Numbered from the stretch's first letter, positions 47,484-57,172 are shown. The stretch: DNA of 57,487 nt from Rhodospirillales bacterium (GCA_014379805.1 JACMLB010000224.1:1-57487); one strand, 5' to 3'. The notes: generated by a model from the letters alone, not told the origin. Program-made: numbers and translations.

Positions 47484-49382
47484 ATGTCTTTTCTTGAATT
47501 CCTTGAACTGGAAGAACGGGTCGGTAGCTTCTGGCACCGACTGGTGGGCGAAAAGCATTCGTGGCCCCGTCATCCCCAGGCGGCGGTGTCGCTGGACCAA
47601 GTGCGCGCTCAGTTAGCGGTGTTCTTTCGCGGCCTGGGCGGTGATCGCGGCATCGCCATCACGGCGGCCAGCTTACGCAGCTCCACCCATCGCCTGACCT
47701 GGAAGCAGCGGGTGGGCATGGAAGACGAGCGGATGGTGGTGTCCAGCCGCGACGAGGTGTCGTTGTCGCTGCCCGACATGCTGGACCACTTCCCCAAGGC
47801 CGGGCTGAACCGCGACCTTTATTTCTGGCTGGCGGCGTTCTTTGCCCAATTGGAACCGGCGGGCGAGCCCGTGGATGATCCGTTGCGCGCCGATCTGGCT
47901 TTCCTGGCCCGCGCCCGCCGCGCGTCGGACGCGGTATTTGAGGCCTTCCCCGGATTGGTGCGCCGCCATGCTGCCCTGGCCGCCGCGTTGTTGGCTCAGC
48001 GCCCCAAGCGCCCGGTCTCCGGCGTTGAGGCTCAGGTCGAGGCCATGGTGGTGGACATGCTGGGCGGACCTGCCGCCCCGGCCATGGATTTGTCTCAAAC
48101 CCGTGCTCCCATTGATTACAAGCCGTTCCTGCCGGTGCCGTTGTGGGGCGAGGCGCTGCACCGTGATCCTGAGGTCCGCTCCGATGAGGATGTGACCTCC
48201 GAAGCCGGCGGTAAGAAAGAGGAGCAGGATTCCGAGGACAAGCGCCGCCGCGCCGAGCGTAAGCGTCAGGACAATGCCGACCGCAACGACCCGTTGATGC
48301 TCAACCGTTTCGAAAAGATGCTGTCCTTCGCCGATATGGTGAACGTCAACCGCGCCGCCGACGATCCCGACGAGGAAGAGGCCAAGAAGGCCGCCGACGA
48401 GATGGACAAGATCACCATCTCGCAGCACGGCAAGAAGGCGGCGACCAAGCTGAAATTCGACCTGGATTTGCCGCCCGAGGCCATGGATGCCTCGCGCCTG
48501 TCCGGCACCCATCTTTACCCGGAATGGGACCACCGCGCCGCCTGTTACCACAAGGACCATTGCTCGGTGCTGGTGGGCATGGCGCCGGAAGAGGGCGAGA
48601 ACTGGGTTCCCGACGAGCAGGCCAAGCGCCGAATCCGCGACGTCAAACGCCAGTTCGAGGCCCTGCGCACCAAGGCGCTGATCCTGCGCGCCCAGGTGGA
48701 CGGCTCGGAGCTGGATACTGAGGCGGTGGTGCGGGCGCGCTCTGATCTGGCGGCGTCGGGACAATGCTCCGACCGGGTCTACATGCAGCGCCGGCCCATG
48801 GAACGTGATCTGGCCGTGGCGGTGCTGGTGGATTCGTCGCTCTCCACCGATTCCTGGATTGAAGACCGCCGGGTGCTGGACGTGGAAAAAGAAGCCCTGG
48901 CGGTGTTCAGCCACGGCCTAGCCGCCTGCGGTGATCCCTTCGCCATTTACGGCTTCACCTCACGCAAGCGCGCCTGGGTCAAGGTCGATACCCTGAAGGA
49001 TTTCGACGAGCCCCTGGGCGAGCGGGTGATGAGACGCATCGGCGCCATGAAGCCGGGTTACTACACCCGCATGGGCGCCGCCATCCGCCACGCCGCCAAG
49101 CAATTGGAAGACCGCCCCAACCGTCACCGCCTGCTGCTGGTCATCACCGACGGCAAGCCCAATGACGTGGATCATTACGAAGGCCGTTACGGCATCGAGG
49201 ACACCCGTAAAGCCGTGCAGGAAGCCCGCGCCAAGGGGCTAACGGTGTTCGGCATCACCATCGACAAAAAGGCGCAGACCTATTTCCCGCATGTGTTCGG
49301 ACGCGGCAGTTTCGCCATCGTCCATCATCTGGCGCAGCTTAGCGCGGCGCTGCCCCGTATTTACCGGCATCTGGCGGGGTAG
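47484..49382 (+). CDS. norD: NorD, VWA-domain activator of nitric oxide reductase
   Basis: 632 residues. The N-terminal about 300 residues are helical and include an acidic/basic linker (EEQDSEDKRRRAERKRQDNADRND). The C-terminal VWA domain has a MIDAS motif VDSSLSTDSW near 448 and ITDGKPNDVDHYEGRYGIEDT. NorD partners NorQ as a MoxR/VWA-type chaperone pair. It ends the nor operon. Confidence 0.94.
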   Translation: MSFLEFLELEERVGSFWHRLVGEKHSWPRHPQAAVSLDQVRAQLAVFFRGLGGDRGIAITAASLRSSTHRLTWKQRVGMEDERMVVSSRDEVSLSLPDMLDHFPKAGLNRDLYFWLAAFFAQLEPAGEPVDDPLRADLAFLARARRASDAVFEAFPGLVRRHAALAAALLAQRPKRPVSGVEAQVEAMVVDMLGGPAAPAMDLSQTRAPIDYKPFLPVPLWGEALHRDPEVRSDEDVTSEAGGKKEEQDSEDKRRRAERKRQDNADRNDPLMLNRFEKMLSFADMVNVNRAADDPDEEEAKKAADEMDKITISQHGKKAATKLKFDLDLPPEAMDASRLSGTHLYPEWDHRAACYHKDHCSVLVGMAPEEGENWVPDEQAKRRIRDVKRQFEALRTKALILRAQVDGSELDTEAVVRARSDLAASGQCSDRVYMQRRPMERDLAVAVLVDSSLSTDSWIEDRRVLDVEKEALAVFSHGLAACGDPFAIYGFTSRKRAWVKVDTLKDFDEPLGERVMRRIGAMKPGYYTRMGAAIRHAAKQLEDRPNRHRLLLVITDGKPNDVDHYEGRYGIEDTRKAVQEARAKGLTVFGITIDKKAQTYFPHVFGRGSFAIVHHLAQLSAALPRIYRHLAG

Positions 49383-49386
49383 GGGG

Positions 49387-50211
49387 CTAGCCGGCGAACA
49401 CTTTTTCGTAAAGGCTGAGCAGGATTTCAAACACGATCAGTCCGACGATGTACCATTCGACCCGCAGGGACCGGCTGGTATGCACCAGATCCAGCAAGGT
49501 TTCAGCGGTGTCGCTGATGACTTCCAGCTTGTTGTCCAGCGCGCGGGAGCGTTCGCGGATTTCATATTCCCGCTCCAACCGTCCGAACAGCCCTTCCAGT
49601 TCGGGGGAATTCCACAGCACCTCGGGCTTTTCCAGCACGCCGGCGCGGCCCACCATGCGGTGCTGGGTCAGCAGCACGTCGCCGATATGCGACAGCAAGT
49701 CGCCCACTTTGAAATTGCGGCTTTTGCGGTTCTTCAGGCGTCGGGCCAGGGGTTCGACGCGGTCGAACACATTGGCGACTCTGATTTCGAAATAGTCGAG
49801 CATGACGTCCTTGGCCAGAACGTCGGCAATGATCTGCATGCGCTCGGGCGTCAGTTCGGCCAGGACGATGTTGCCGTCGGGGTCGATATGTTCGGTGCCG
49901 CCCGAGCCGATGTCCACATGGGCCTGATCGTACCCGGGCTGGGGCAGTGGGTCGGTGACCAGCCGCGATAGATCGGCCAGACAATGGGCCTCTTCCTCGG
50001 CGCTGACGTCGAACAGGACCGTGACCCCATAGCGGAACAGCACGGCATAGCCGTTGCGGCCCATGCGCACGGTCAGGGGCGTGGTGGCCAGGGCCTGCTT
50101 TTGCTCGTAGCCACGAATGTCCAGGCGCTCTCCCAGCAGGAAAGCGCGGACGATGATAGAGCGGTGACCGGAAATTAGGTCGCCAGCTTGAGAGGGTTGA
50201 TCGAAGGTCAT
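49387..50211 (-). CDS. RMD1/DUF155 family membrane protein
   Basis: 274 residues. FLLGERLDIRGYEQKQALATTPLTVRMGRNGYAVLFRYGVTVLFDVSAEEE and VANVFDRVEPLARRLKNRKSRNFKVGDLLSHIGDVLLTQHRMVGRAGVLEKPEVLWNSPELEGLFGRLEREYEIRERSRALDNKLEVISDTAETLLDLVHTSRSLRVEWYIVGLIVFEILLSLYEKV define DUF155. One C-terminal membrane segment. Relatives in yeast are RMD1 and RMD8; bacterial role unknown. It faces norD tail-to-tail, 4 bp apart. Confidence 0.9.
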   Translation of the reverse strand: MTFDQPSQAGDLISGHRSIIVRAFLLGERLDIRGYEQKQALATTPLTVRMGRNGYAVLFRYGVTVLFDVSAEEEAHCLADLSRLVTDPLPQPGYDQAHVDIGSGGTEHIDPDGNIVLAELTPERMQIIADVLAKDVMLDYFEIRVANVFDRVEPLARRLKNRKSRNFKVGDLLSHIGDVLLTQHRMVGRAGVLEKPEVLWNSPELEGLFGRLEREYEIRERSRALDNKLEVISDTAETLLDLVHTSRSLRVEWYIVGLIVFEILLSLYEKVFAG

Positions 50212-50255
50212 GATGGCCGATGGTTGCGCGATTGCCGGCCTAAATCAAGTGAACC

Positions 50256-51227
50256 CTATTCAGCCGCCATGCAAAGAGGCGTATTTAGGCACCGCTTCAG
50301 TGCCGCAGCCGCTTCGTTGATGGCGGCGTTGGCTGGCGGCAGATGGGTGCTCATCTGCATGAAGGAATGGGGGACGCCGGAATAGACCGACAGGGTGTGC
50401 GGCACGCGAGCCTCGGCCAAGCGGTCGGCCAAGCCCACGCTGTCATCCTTCAGGCAGTCAAGCCCGGCGGCGATCACCAATTGCGGCGGCAGGCCTTGCA
50501 GATCGGCCCACAGCGGCGCGGCCAGTGGATTGTCGCGCTGGGCGTGGTCGGCCACATATTGCGACCAGAACCAATCCACCCGCGAACTGGTCAGGCCGAA
50601 TCCGCCATTGCCATAGGCGCGGTGGGACGGGCTGGTCAGATCGGCGGAGAACATGCCGTACAGCAGCAGCCCGAAGCAGGGCAGGGCGGCACGGGCGTCT
50701 CGTAGGGCCAAGGTGGCGGCCAGCGCCAGATTGGCCCCGGCGGAATCGCCGCCCACGGCAAGGCGGTCGCCGTCCAGGCCGAAACGCGCCCCCTCGGCAC
50801 AGGCCCAGGCGATGGCCGCCAGGGCTTCGTCCAATTGGCCGGGGAAGCGCAACTCGGGCGCCAGGGTGTAGCTGACGCCGACCACCGCCGCGCCCGAGCG
50901 CAAGGCCAGCAGCCGCATGAGCCGTTCGTGGGTATCCACGCCGTTCAGGGCGAAGCCGCCGCCATGGAAATAAATCAGTACCGGCACATGGGTGCGCCGG
51001 CTGTCGGGATAAAAAATCTTCAACGCCACCGGAGTGCCGCGCGGCGAGACGGTGTGCGCAACGGCAACCCGGTCCACATGCGGCAGCGGATGATTCCACA
51101 AGCCCTGATACGCGCGGGCGGAGATGCGGGCTTGATCCAGCGTCTGGGTCAGTGGATCGGCTGGCATGACCCCGGCCGCACGCGCGACGGCGGCGATGGC
51201 GGCCAGATGCGGGTGGGTGGCGGACAT
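50256..51227 (-). CDS. Alpha/beta hydrolase, hormone-sensitive lipase family
   Basis: 323 residues from MSATHPHLAAIAAV. HGGGF (88-92) forms the oxyanion hole, GDSAG (Ser near 166) the nucleophile elbow, and CLKDDSVGLADRL with VPHSFMQM supply the Asp and His. The substrate is probably a small acyl ester. It is monocistronic and faces away from the coiled-coil gene. Confidence 0.9.
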   Translation of the reverse strand: MSATHPHLAAIAAVARAAGVMPADPLTQTLDQARISARAYQGLWNHPLPHVDRVAVAHTVSPRGTPVALKIFYPDSRRTHVPVLIYFHGGGFALNGVDTHERLMRLLALRSGAAVVGVSYTLAPELRFPGQLDEALAAIAWACAEGARFGLDGDRLAVGGDSAGANLALAATLALRDARAALPCFGLLLYGMFSADLTSPSHRAYGNGGFGLTSSRVDWFWSQYVADHAQRDNPLAAPLWADLQGLPPQLVIAAGLDCLKDDSVGLADRLAEARVPHTLSVYSGVPHSFMQMSTHLPPANAAINEAAAALKRCLNTPLCMAAE

Positions 51228-51269
51228 GGGCGGATCTCCTTGAAATTCGGTGTAGGATAATTCACACAA

Positions 51270-51566
51270 AACGCCGCGTCAACAGCATTTACACAGTCTA
51301 GTAGTCTTGTGGGTTGTTCATCTTTCCAAGTGCTGATGATTAAGCCTCCAAATGTTTGATTTTTGCCGCAGGGATAGGCATCCTCTGGCAGGGATTCTCA
51401 GACCTGCCAGCGGTCCATCATGGGCGCGCCGACTTCACGGGAATTTCGTGCCGTCTTCAGGCACTCGGGGAATACATTTGCGAAGCGGGGGCCGCCTTCG
51501 ACGATGTCAGTGCTGATGCGGCCCAAGACAAACGCTTTTCCATAAAGCGCAAAGAACGGGGCGTTC
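51270..51566. other. Intergenic region, no supported gene
   Basis: Open frames exist on both strands (+ 51356-51601; - 51398-51757), but both run into the coiled-coil gene, neither has a convincing ribosome site or recognised family, so none is annotated. The first part (51270-51360) is AT-rich and could hold the divergent promoters of the hydrolase and the coiled-coil gene. Confidence 0.6.
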
Positions 51567-54461
51567 ATGGGCGACACGACGATCATGCGGGGCGAGGTTG
51601 AGGAGCCGAGCTTGAGCGCCCTCACGGCGACGGACACCAAACCAGTCGAACCGCCGCCCGTGCCACCGCGTCTGGTGGCCGAATTGCCTGATCCGGTGCC
51701 CGCCAAATTCACCGGCAAAGCGGTCGGGGTTTTGCATCTGGGCGGCTTGGCCGCCACCCTGGCCTGGCTGGCGTTCTGCGCCTTCTACGTCACCACCAGC
51801 ATCGGCTGGGACAACGTCATGGTGTTGCAGCCCCAGGAATTGGGCGGCCTCGCCGGTGCGGCCTTTGTCCCGGTGGCCTTCCTGTGGCTGATCATGGCCT
51901 GGTTCGACCGTGGCCGCGCCGTGCGCGCTATCGCCGATCAACTGACCGCCCAACTGTCGCAGCTGACCTATCCGGCTGAGGGCGCCGAGTCCCGCGTCAA
52001 GGCGGTGTCCGAATCCTTGCGCAGCCAGACCCGCGAATTGTCCGACGTGTCGGCCACCGCTTTGGCCGAGGCCGAAGGCATGCGCGCCGCCATGGCCGCG
52101 CAGATTGAGGCCATGTCCGGTTTGGTTGGCCGCATCGGCGGCGAGGCCAAGGGAGCGCTCGACGCCCTGCGCGGTGAAGTGGATCGCCTGACCCATGCCG
52201 CCGATTCCGCCACCGCGCGGTCCCGTGAGGTCGAGCATCTGCTGCGCCTGCAGACCCAGGAAATGACCGCCGTGACCGACGGTGCCGCCGTAAAGGTGCG
52301 CGAGTTCGGCGACATCATCCATAAGCAGATGGAAGCTATCGACGAAAGCTCGGCCCGCGCAGCCCAGCGCGCCGAAGGTTTGTCGGGTCACATTCAGAAG
52401 CAGGCCGATATCCTGGACCGCGTCTCGCGCGCCGCCATCGAGCGCGCCGAGCAGGTGGGTAACGTCTTTACCGCTCAATCGGCGCTGTTGGAGAAAGCCA
52501 CCGAAAAGGCCGGTACCCGCACCGAGGACGTCGCCACCACCCTGTCCAACCGGTTGGACTCCCTGGACGCGCTGTTCGTGCGCCAGAACAACGACCTCGA
52601 CCGTTCCGCCGAGCGTCTGAGCGAGCAGACCGCGCGTATTTCCACCTCGCTGGCGCAGGAGGCCACTGGCCTCGACCAGATCACTGACCGCGTGCTGTCG
52701 CGCATCAAGATCGTGGAAGAAGCCCTGTCGGTGCAGTCGCGTGAGGTCTCTTCGGCTTCGGATCAGGCCATGAACCGCTTCCGCGAAATGGAAGACGTGC
52801 TCAGCCGCCATTGTGATCATCTGAAGACCGCCGCCGCCGACGCCAATGTTCAGTTGACCCAGGTGGGCGAGGGACTGGTGCAGCGCAAGGACGAGGTGGA
52901 TTCGTCGGTGGAACGCGCCGTCGCCCGCGTCCGCGAAGTGGGCGAGGCCTTCCAGGGCCAGACCCGCGCCCTGTCCGCCGCATCCGACCAGATGCAGGTG
53001 CGGTCGCGCGAAGTGTCCGAGACCGTGCGCCTGCATATCGAGGATTTGGGCAAGGGTGCCGAAAAGGCGGCGGCTCAGGCCGAGAACATCCGCCAGAGCC
53101 TACGCAAGCAGGCGGACGAACTGGCCGACGCCGCCAATGTGGTGTCCACCCAGTCGCGCCTGTCGGAAGCTTCGCTGAACCAGCAGTCGCGCCATCTGGT
53201 GACCACGTCCGATCAGGTCATGGCCAAGGTCAAGACCATCGCCGACACTTTGCGCCAGAACACAAATGATCTGATCGCCATGTCGTCGCGCGTGGGCGTC
53301 GAGTTGGAAGCGGTGGGCGAGGGGCTGCGTCAGCGCACCACCGAAGTGGGCGTGGCCGCCACCAAGGCCATGGCCGATACCACCGGCATCACCGATATGC
53401 TGGAGCGTACCAACGACCAGCTGTCCCTGGTGTCGGAACAGTCCTCGGGCCGCATCAAGGGCGTCTCCGAGGCATTGCGTCGCCAGACCGAACAGATGGT
53501 GGCCTCGGCCGATCAGGCGCAGGCCAGTGTCGGCGCGGTGGGCGAGACCCTGGGCGATCAGGCCGGCGCCCTGGCCCGTGTGGCCGACGATTCGTCGGAG
53601 ATGCTCAAGGTGTTCGGCCAAGCCATCGCCAAGCACGCGGTGGAAGTGGGCGACGCCGCCCAGCGGGTGTTCCACAACTCGCAGACTGCCGGCGACGCAT
53701 TGCGCCAGATCAGCCGCGATTTCGAGGAGACCTCCAGCAAGACCGCCGCTCAGGTTACCGCCGCCGGCGACATGCTGCATGCCGGTATCCGCGAACTGAC
53801 TCAATCGTCGGAACGCATTACCGCCAATGTGCGCAATGCCGGCGATTCGCTACGTCGTCAGGCGCAGGATCTGCAGGAATCCACCGACCGCACCGGCGCC
53901 AAGCTGGAAAGCTCGTTCGAGATGATCCGCCAAAAATCCAACGATCTGGGCATCACCGGCGAGCGTCTGTCCCAGCAGGCGGAAAGCCTCGCCGCCACCT
54001 TCTCGCGTCAGGCCGAGGATCTGGTCGGCGCATCGAAGCTGGCAGAAATTCGCGCCGAGCAACTGGCTGAAAGCCGTGCCGCTACCTCGGTGGAGCACTT
54101 CCTGCAGAACGCCGCCTTCATCGTCGAGAAGCTGCAATCCCTGTCGGTGGATATCGGGCGCATCTTCTCGGCCAATATCGACGAAAAGGCGTGGCGCGAA
54201 TTCCACGCCGGCGATCAGAGCGTGTTCGTCCGTAAGATCCTTAAAAATCTCGACAAGCACCAAATCGCAGCTATCAAGAACAAATTCGAGGATGATGGCG
54301 ACTTCCGCGAATACGTGACCCGTTACCTGTCTGAATTCGAGGCGCTGCTCAATCAGGCCCGTCAGTCGGACTATGCCGATGTGTTGACCGGTACTTTCAC
54401 TTCGTCCGAGGTGGGCAAGTTGTATCTGGTCATCGCCCGCGCGCTGGGCCGATTGGAGTAG
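51567..54461 (+). CDS. Large membrane-anchored coiled-coil protein (TipN-like architecture)
   Basis: 964 residues. Two membrane segments near residues 55-110 (LHLGGLAATLAWLAFCAFYVTTSI; ELGGLAGAAFVPVAFLWLIMAWF) precede about 700 residues of heptad-like coiled coil (repeated S-E-x2-L-x2-Q patterns such as VEEALSVQSREVSSASDQ). A conserved C-terminal domain follows (VEHFLQNAAFIVEKLQSLSVDIGRIFSANIDEKAWREFHAGDQSVFVRKILKNLDKHQIAAIKNKF...). The architecture resembles Caulobacter TipN, a polarity landmark, but homology is not shown here. A strong terminator follows at 54484. Confidence 0.7.
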   Translation: MGDTTIMRGEVEEPSLSALTATDTKPVEPPPVPPRLVAELPDPVPAKFTGKAVGVLHLGGLAATLAWLAFCAFYVTTSIGWDNVMVLQPQELGGLAGAAFVPVAFLWLIMAWFDRGRAVRAIADQLTAQLSQLTYPAEGAESRVKAVSESLRSQTRELSDVSATALAEAEGMRAAMAAQIEAMSGLVGRIGGEAKGALDALRGEVDRLTHAADSATARSREVEHLLRLQTQEMTAVTDGAAVKVREFGDIIHKQMEAIDESSARAAQRAEGLSGHIQKQADILDRVSRAAIERAEQVGNVFTAQSALLEKATEKAGTRTEDVATTLSNRLDSLDALFVRQNNDLDRSAERLSEQTARISTSLAQEATGLDQITDRVLSRIKIVEEALSVQSREVSSASDQAMNRFREMEDVLSRHCDHLKTAAADANVQLTQVGEGLVQRKDEVDSSVERAVARVREVGEAFQGQTRALSAASDQMQVRSREVSETVRLHIEDLGKGAEKAAAQAENIRQSLRKQADELADAANVVSTQSRLSEASLNQQSRHLVTTSDQVMAKVKTIADTLRQNTNDLIAMSSRVGVELEAVGEGLRQRTTEVGVAATKAMADTTGITDMLERTNDQLSLVSEQSSGRIKGVSEALRRQTEQMVASADQAQASVGAVGETLGDQAGALARVADDSSEMLKVFGQAIAKHAVEVGDAAQRVFHNSQTAGDALRQISRDFEETSSKTAAQVTAAGDMLHAGIRELTQSSERITANVRNAGDSLRRQAQDLQESTDRTGAKLESSFEMIRQKSNDLGITGERLSQQAESLAATFSRQAEDLVGASKLAEIRAEQLAESRAATSVEHFLQNAAFIVEKLQSLSVDIGRIFSANIDEKAWREFHAGDQSVFVRKILKNLDKHQIAAIKNKFEDDGDFREYVTRYLSEFEALLNQARQSDYADVLTGTFTSSEVGKLYLVIARALGRLE

Positions 54462-54483
54462 TTTTTTCGCCATCAGAGGCATT

Positions 54484-54513
54484 GAAGGGCGCCCACCGGG
54501 CGCCCTTCTTGTT
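54484..54513 (+). terminator. Terminator after the coiled-coil gene
   Basis: GAAGGGCGCCC (54484-54494) and GGGCGCCCTTC (54498-54508) pair perfectly around an ACC loop and are followed by TTGTTT. Confidence 0.9.
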
Positions 54514-54602
54514 TGTGGTGACCCGAGTTATCGCGGACACGCCAGGGGGCCCGTTTCCAAACATGATGCGCGCGCAATTAGAATTTTTCGCGAACGCAAA
54601 AT

Positions 54603-54623
54603 ATATGTTGCAGTGCAACATAT
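54603..54623. promoter_or_regulatory. Perfect palindrome before the GNAT gene
   Basis: ATATGTTGCA and TGCAACATAT flank a single G (54613), a 21-bp perfect dyad 40 bp upstream of the GNAT start codon. The TGCAGTGCA centre resembles sites bound by TetR/PhaR-type regulators, but no regulator can be named. Confidence 0.55.
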
Positions 54624-54662
54624 GGGCGCCTACCTTTTTGAGGCAGGAACGGAGGCGTAGCC

Positions 54663-55217
54663 ATGTTGATCCGAAAGCTGCTGACCCACGAACGTCCCTT
54701 GTTCGTGGCGCACCTCAAGCGATTAACGCCGAGTGACCGGCAATTTCGCTTTGCCCATGCCCATGTATCCGATGACGTCATCGACCGCTACGTGGCGGGC
54801 ATCGCCATGGACGACCTTATCCTCGGCTGCTTTGCCGATGACCAATTGGCGGGCGCCGCCCATGTTGCCTTCGCCGGCGATCTGGCCGAGGTGGGGGTGT
54901 CCGTGGACCCCGACCACCGTGCCCAGGGCATCGGCGCAGAATTGTTCCGGCGGGCATCCCGCTGGGCCCGCAACCGCCATGCCGAACGGCTTTACACTCT
55001 TTGTCAGACAGACAACCGGGCCATGATCGCCCTGGCGGTCAAGCTGGGCATGGTCATCCACCGCGAAAGCGGCACGGCGGAGGCCTTCCTGGCCTTGGCT
55101 CCGCCCGACCTTCTCACCGTTTCGGACGAGGTGTCCGTGGGCATGAACACGGTGTTCCGCGATTGGGCCGACGTCATGCGCACCTGCCGGGGCGTGTGGT
55201 TGCCGACGCGCACCTAA
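54663..55217 (+). CDS. GNAT-family acetyltransferase
   Basis: 184 residues. VGVSVDPDHRAQGIGAELFRRASRWARNRHAERLYTLCQTDNRAMIALAVKLGMVIHRESG contains GNAT motif A (V-x-P-x-x-R-x-x-G-I-G) and motif B. The substrate is unknown. A strict palindrome lies upstream and may control it. It converges on the 17-kDa-antigen-like gene. Confidence 0.85.
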   Translation: MLIRKLLTHERPLFVAHLKRLTPSDRQFRFAHAHVSDDVIDRYVAGIAMDDLILGCFADDQLAGAAHVAFAGDLAEVGVSVDPDHRAQGIGAELFRRASRWARNRHAERLYTLCQTDNRAMIALAVKLGMVIHRESGTAEAFLALAPPDLLTVSDEVSVGMNTVFRDWADVMRTCRGVWLPTRT

Positions 55218-55642
55218 TTCACTTGCCCCGCCAATTGTTCGCCCGGTTCCGCCAGCCGGGTCAGCCAGCGGTCGAAGTTGCTGGGTGGTGGTTCCGCGGT
55301 GCGAATGGTGCTCCACCGGCCATTGCCGTCGCGGCAGGCGATGCGGCGGCTGGCCTCTTCCTGGCCGGCGGCGGCCAGCACCACCGCATAGGGGCGACAC
55401 CACTTGCCGCCGATGTCCTGATAGGCGCGGGCCGGAGTGATGGTCGCGGTGGTACCGGTGCCGTGATCGCGCCACGACAGCGGCTGTCCCACCGCATGGT
55501 CCTCCAGCGCCTCGCGGCTGGCCCGTTCCAATCCGGCGGTATCCCTGATCCCCAAAGGGCTGGGGTTCCACATCCATGCCCCGGTCGCCAGGGCTAGGGC
55601 GGCGGTGGCGGCGATGATCCCCGTCTTGTCTCGATCCTCCAT
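55214..55642 (-). CDS. Membrane-anchored surface-antigen-like protein
   Basis: 142 residues. An N-terminal signal-anchor (DKTGIIAATAALALATGAWMW) precedes a domain with AYQDIGGKWCRPYAVVLAAAGQEEASRRIACRDGNGRWSTI, the pattern of 17-kDa surface antigen C-terminal domains in alphaproteobacteria, with a likely disulfide between its two Cys. Probably periplasmic or outer-membrane associated. Confidence 0.7.
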   Translation of the reverse strand: MEDRDKTGIIAATAALALATGAWMWNPSPLGIRDTAGLERASREALEDHAVGQPLSWRDHGTGTTATITPARAYQDIGGKWCRPYAVVLAAAGQEEASRRIACRDGNGRWSTIRTAEPPPSNFDRWLTRLAEPGEQLAGQVN

Positions 55643-55910
55643 CCTCCCCCTCCCTCGGTGGGTGCCGATACCAGAAGAGCTTAGCCGCTCGGGGATCCGC
55701 TCGGGAATTCGGCATCCGTCGTAGTGGTCCGAGCCCTAAGGGAGTAAGACTTTCGGAATTGGGCGAGACGGGCCGGCACGGTTGCATTGGCCTTTCGTTT
55801 CGTGGCGGTAACCATATGGAACGCCCATTCGCGCCCGATTTCCGGCACGTGCTGACAAGCGCCCACGCGCCATCCATCTAGGGAGAAGGCAATTCGAGGA
55901 TGGACCGGCG

Positions 55911-56354
55911 ATGCACGATCACAGCCGCTGCCATGCCTGGCGGGAATTCCTGGAAACCCTGCGGCTCGACAGCGTCAGTCAGTTGGATGTGCTGGCTGCG
56001 CCCGACATCCACTATCACGACCCCTTCGTGGATGTTCGCGGCCTCGCCAATGTCAAGCGGGTGTTCGTCAAGATGTTCGACGATCTGGACGCGCCCCGCT
56101 TCACCTTCACCCATTGCGCCTGCGACGGCGACACCTGTTTCCTGCGCTGGCATTTCACCTGCCGGCCCAAGACAATCCGCATGGGCCTGCCGTGGATCTG
56201 CGACGGCGTCACGGAAATCCGCTTCGACACCGAAGGCCGCGTGCTCGTCCATTTCGAGCATTGGGACGCCGGTGAGCAGGTCTATGAAAAGCTGCCGGTG
56301 CTGCGCGCCATCATCCGCACGGTGAAGAAGCGGGTGTCGGGCTGGCGGGGGTAG
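55911..56354 (+). CDS. NTF2-like (SnoaL-type) protein
   Basis: 147 residues. SQLDVLAAPDIHYHDPFVDVRGLANVKRVFVKMFDDLDAPRFTFTHCACDGDTCFLRWHFTCRPK...IRFDTEGRVLVHFEHWDAGEQVYEKLPVLRAIIRTVKKRV is the SnoaL-like cone fold; HYHDPF and HWDAGEQVYEKLPVLR are highly characteristic of the bacterial subgroup that accompanies sterol/lipid desaturases. The precise role is unknown. Confidence 0.8.
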   Translation: MHDHSRCHAWREFLETLRLDSVSQLDVLAAPDIHYHDPFVDVRGLANVKRVFVKMFDDLDAPRFTFTHCACDGDTCFLRWHFTCRPKTIRMGLPWICDGVTEIRFDTEGRVLVHFEHWDAGEQVYEKLPVLRAIIRTVKKRVSGWRG

Positions 56355-56445
56355 ACGCGGGGAGGGGCGATGGCGTGCACCCCATTAGACGTATGGCTTG
56401 GCTTCCATTAGACTGCGCCTGACTTCGTCGCCGGAAAGGGGACCA

Positions 56446-57165
56446 ATGACGACGCTTCTTAACATCCTCCGCGACCAAATGCCGTTGCGGCTGCAAGACT
56501 TCGACCCCGCCGCCCGAGCCACCGGGCTGGTCATCGTGGACGAGGTCAACGGCTTCGCCACCGTGGGCGCCGGTGCCTTGGCACCGCCTGTTGCCGACGA
56601 TCAGGTGACACGCATGGTGGCAGAGACCGATGTCCTGGCCCGCCGTTTCGCCGCCGCCGGCTGGCCCGTGCTGGCCTTTCTGGACAGCCACACTCCCGGC
56701 AAGCCCGAGCCGCCCTATCCGCTTCACTGCGAACAAGGCAGCGGCGAGGACGATCTGGTGCCCCAATTGGCATGGCTGGAGACCAGCCCGTCGGCCACCT
56801 TGGTGCGCAAGGACTGCATCAACGGCTTCATCGGCGCCATGGACCCGGTCACCGGGCGCAATGCGGTGGTGGATTGGGTCAACGGCCATGGGCTGGGGGC
56901 GGTGTTGGTGGTGGGCATCTGCACCGATATTTGTGTCATGGATTTCGTCCTGACCCTGCTGTCGGCGCGCAACCACGGCCTGATGCCCAGCCTGACCGAC
57001 ATCGCCGTGTTCGAACCCGGCTGTGCCACCTATGATCTGCCCAAGAATGTGGCGCTGTCCCTGGGGCTGCCGGAAACCGCCGCCCATCCCAAAGCCTTGA
57101 CCCACCATGCGGGCCTGTATTTCATGGCCTCTCGGGGGGCGCTGCTCATCTCAAACGTGCTATGA
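56446..57165 (+). CDS. Isochorismatase-family hydrolase (nicotinamidase-like)
   Basis: 239 residues. The catalytic triad is visible: Asp 32 (VIVDEVNGF), Lys 122 (VRKDCINGF) and Cys 163 (GICTDICVMDF). FLDSHTPGKPEPPYPLHC matches the metal/substrate region of nicotinamidases. It is longer than minimal amidohydrolases. Probably a nicotinamidase of NAD salvage or a related amidase. Confidence 0.88.
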   Translation: MTTLLNILRDQMPLRLQDFDPAARATGLVIVDEVNGFATVGAGALAPPVADDQVTRMVAETDVLARRFAAAGWPVLAFLDSHTPGKPEPPYPLHCEQGSGEDDLVPQLAWLETSPSATLVRKDCINGFIGAMDPVTGRNAVVDWVNGHGLGAVLVVGICTDICVMDFVLTLLSARNHGLMPSLTDIAVFEPGCATYDLPKNVALSLGLPETAAHPKALTHHAGLYFMASRGALLISNVL

Positions 57166-57172
57166 TAAGCCC

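Noticed and set aside
51356-51757. Short open frames on both strands before the coiled-coil gene
   Set aside because: They overlap the annotated gene, lack ribosome sites and show no recognisable family.
54482-54736. An 84-codon frame overlapping the terminator and the GNAT start
   Set aside because: It begins inside the terminator hairpin, crosses the palindrome and conflicts with the well-supported GNAT gene.
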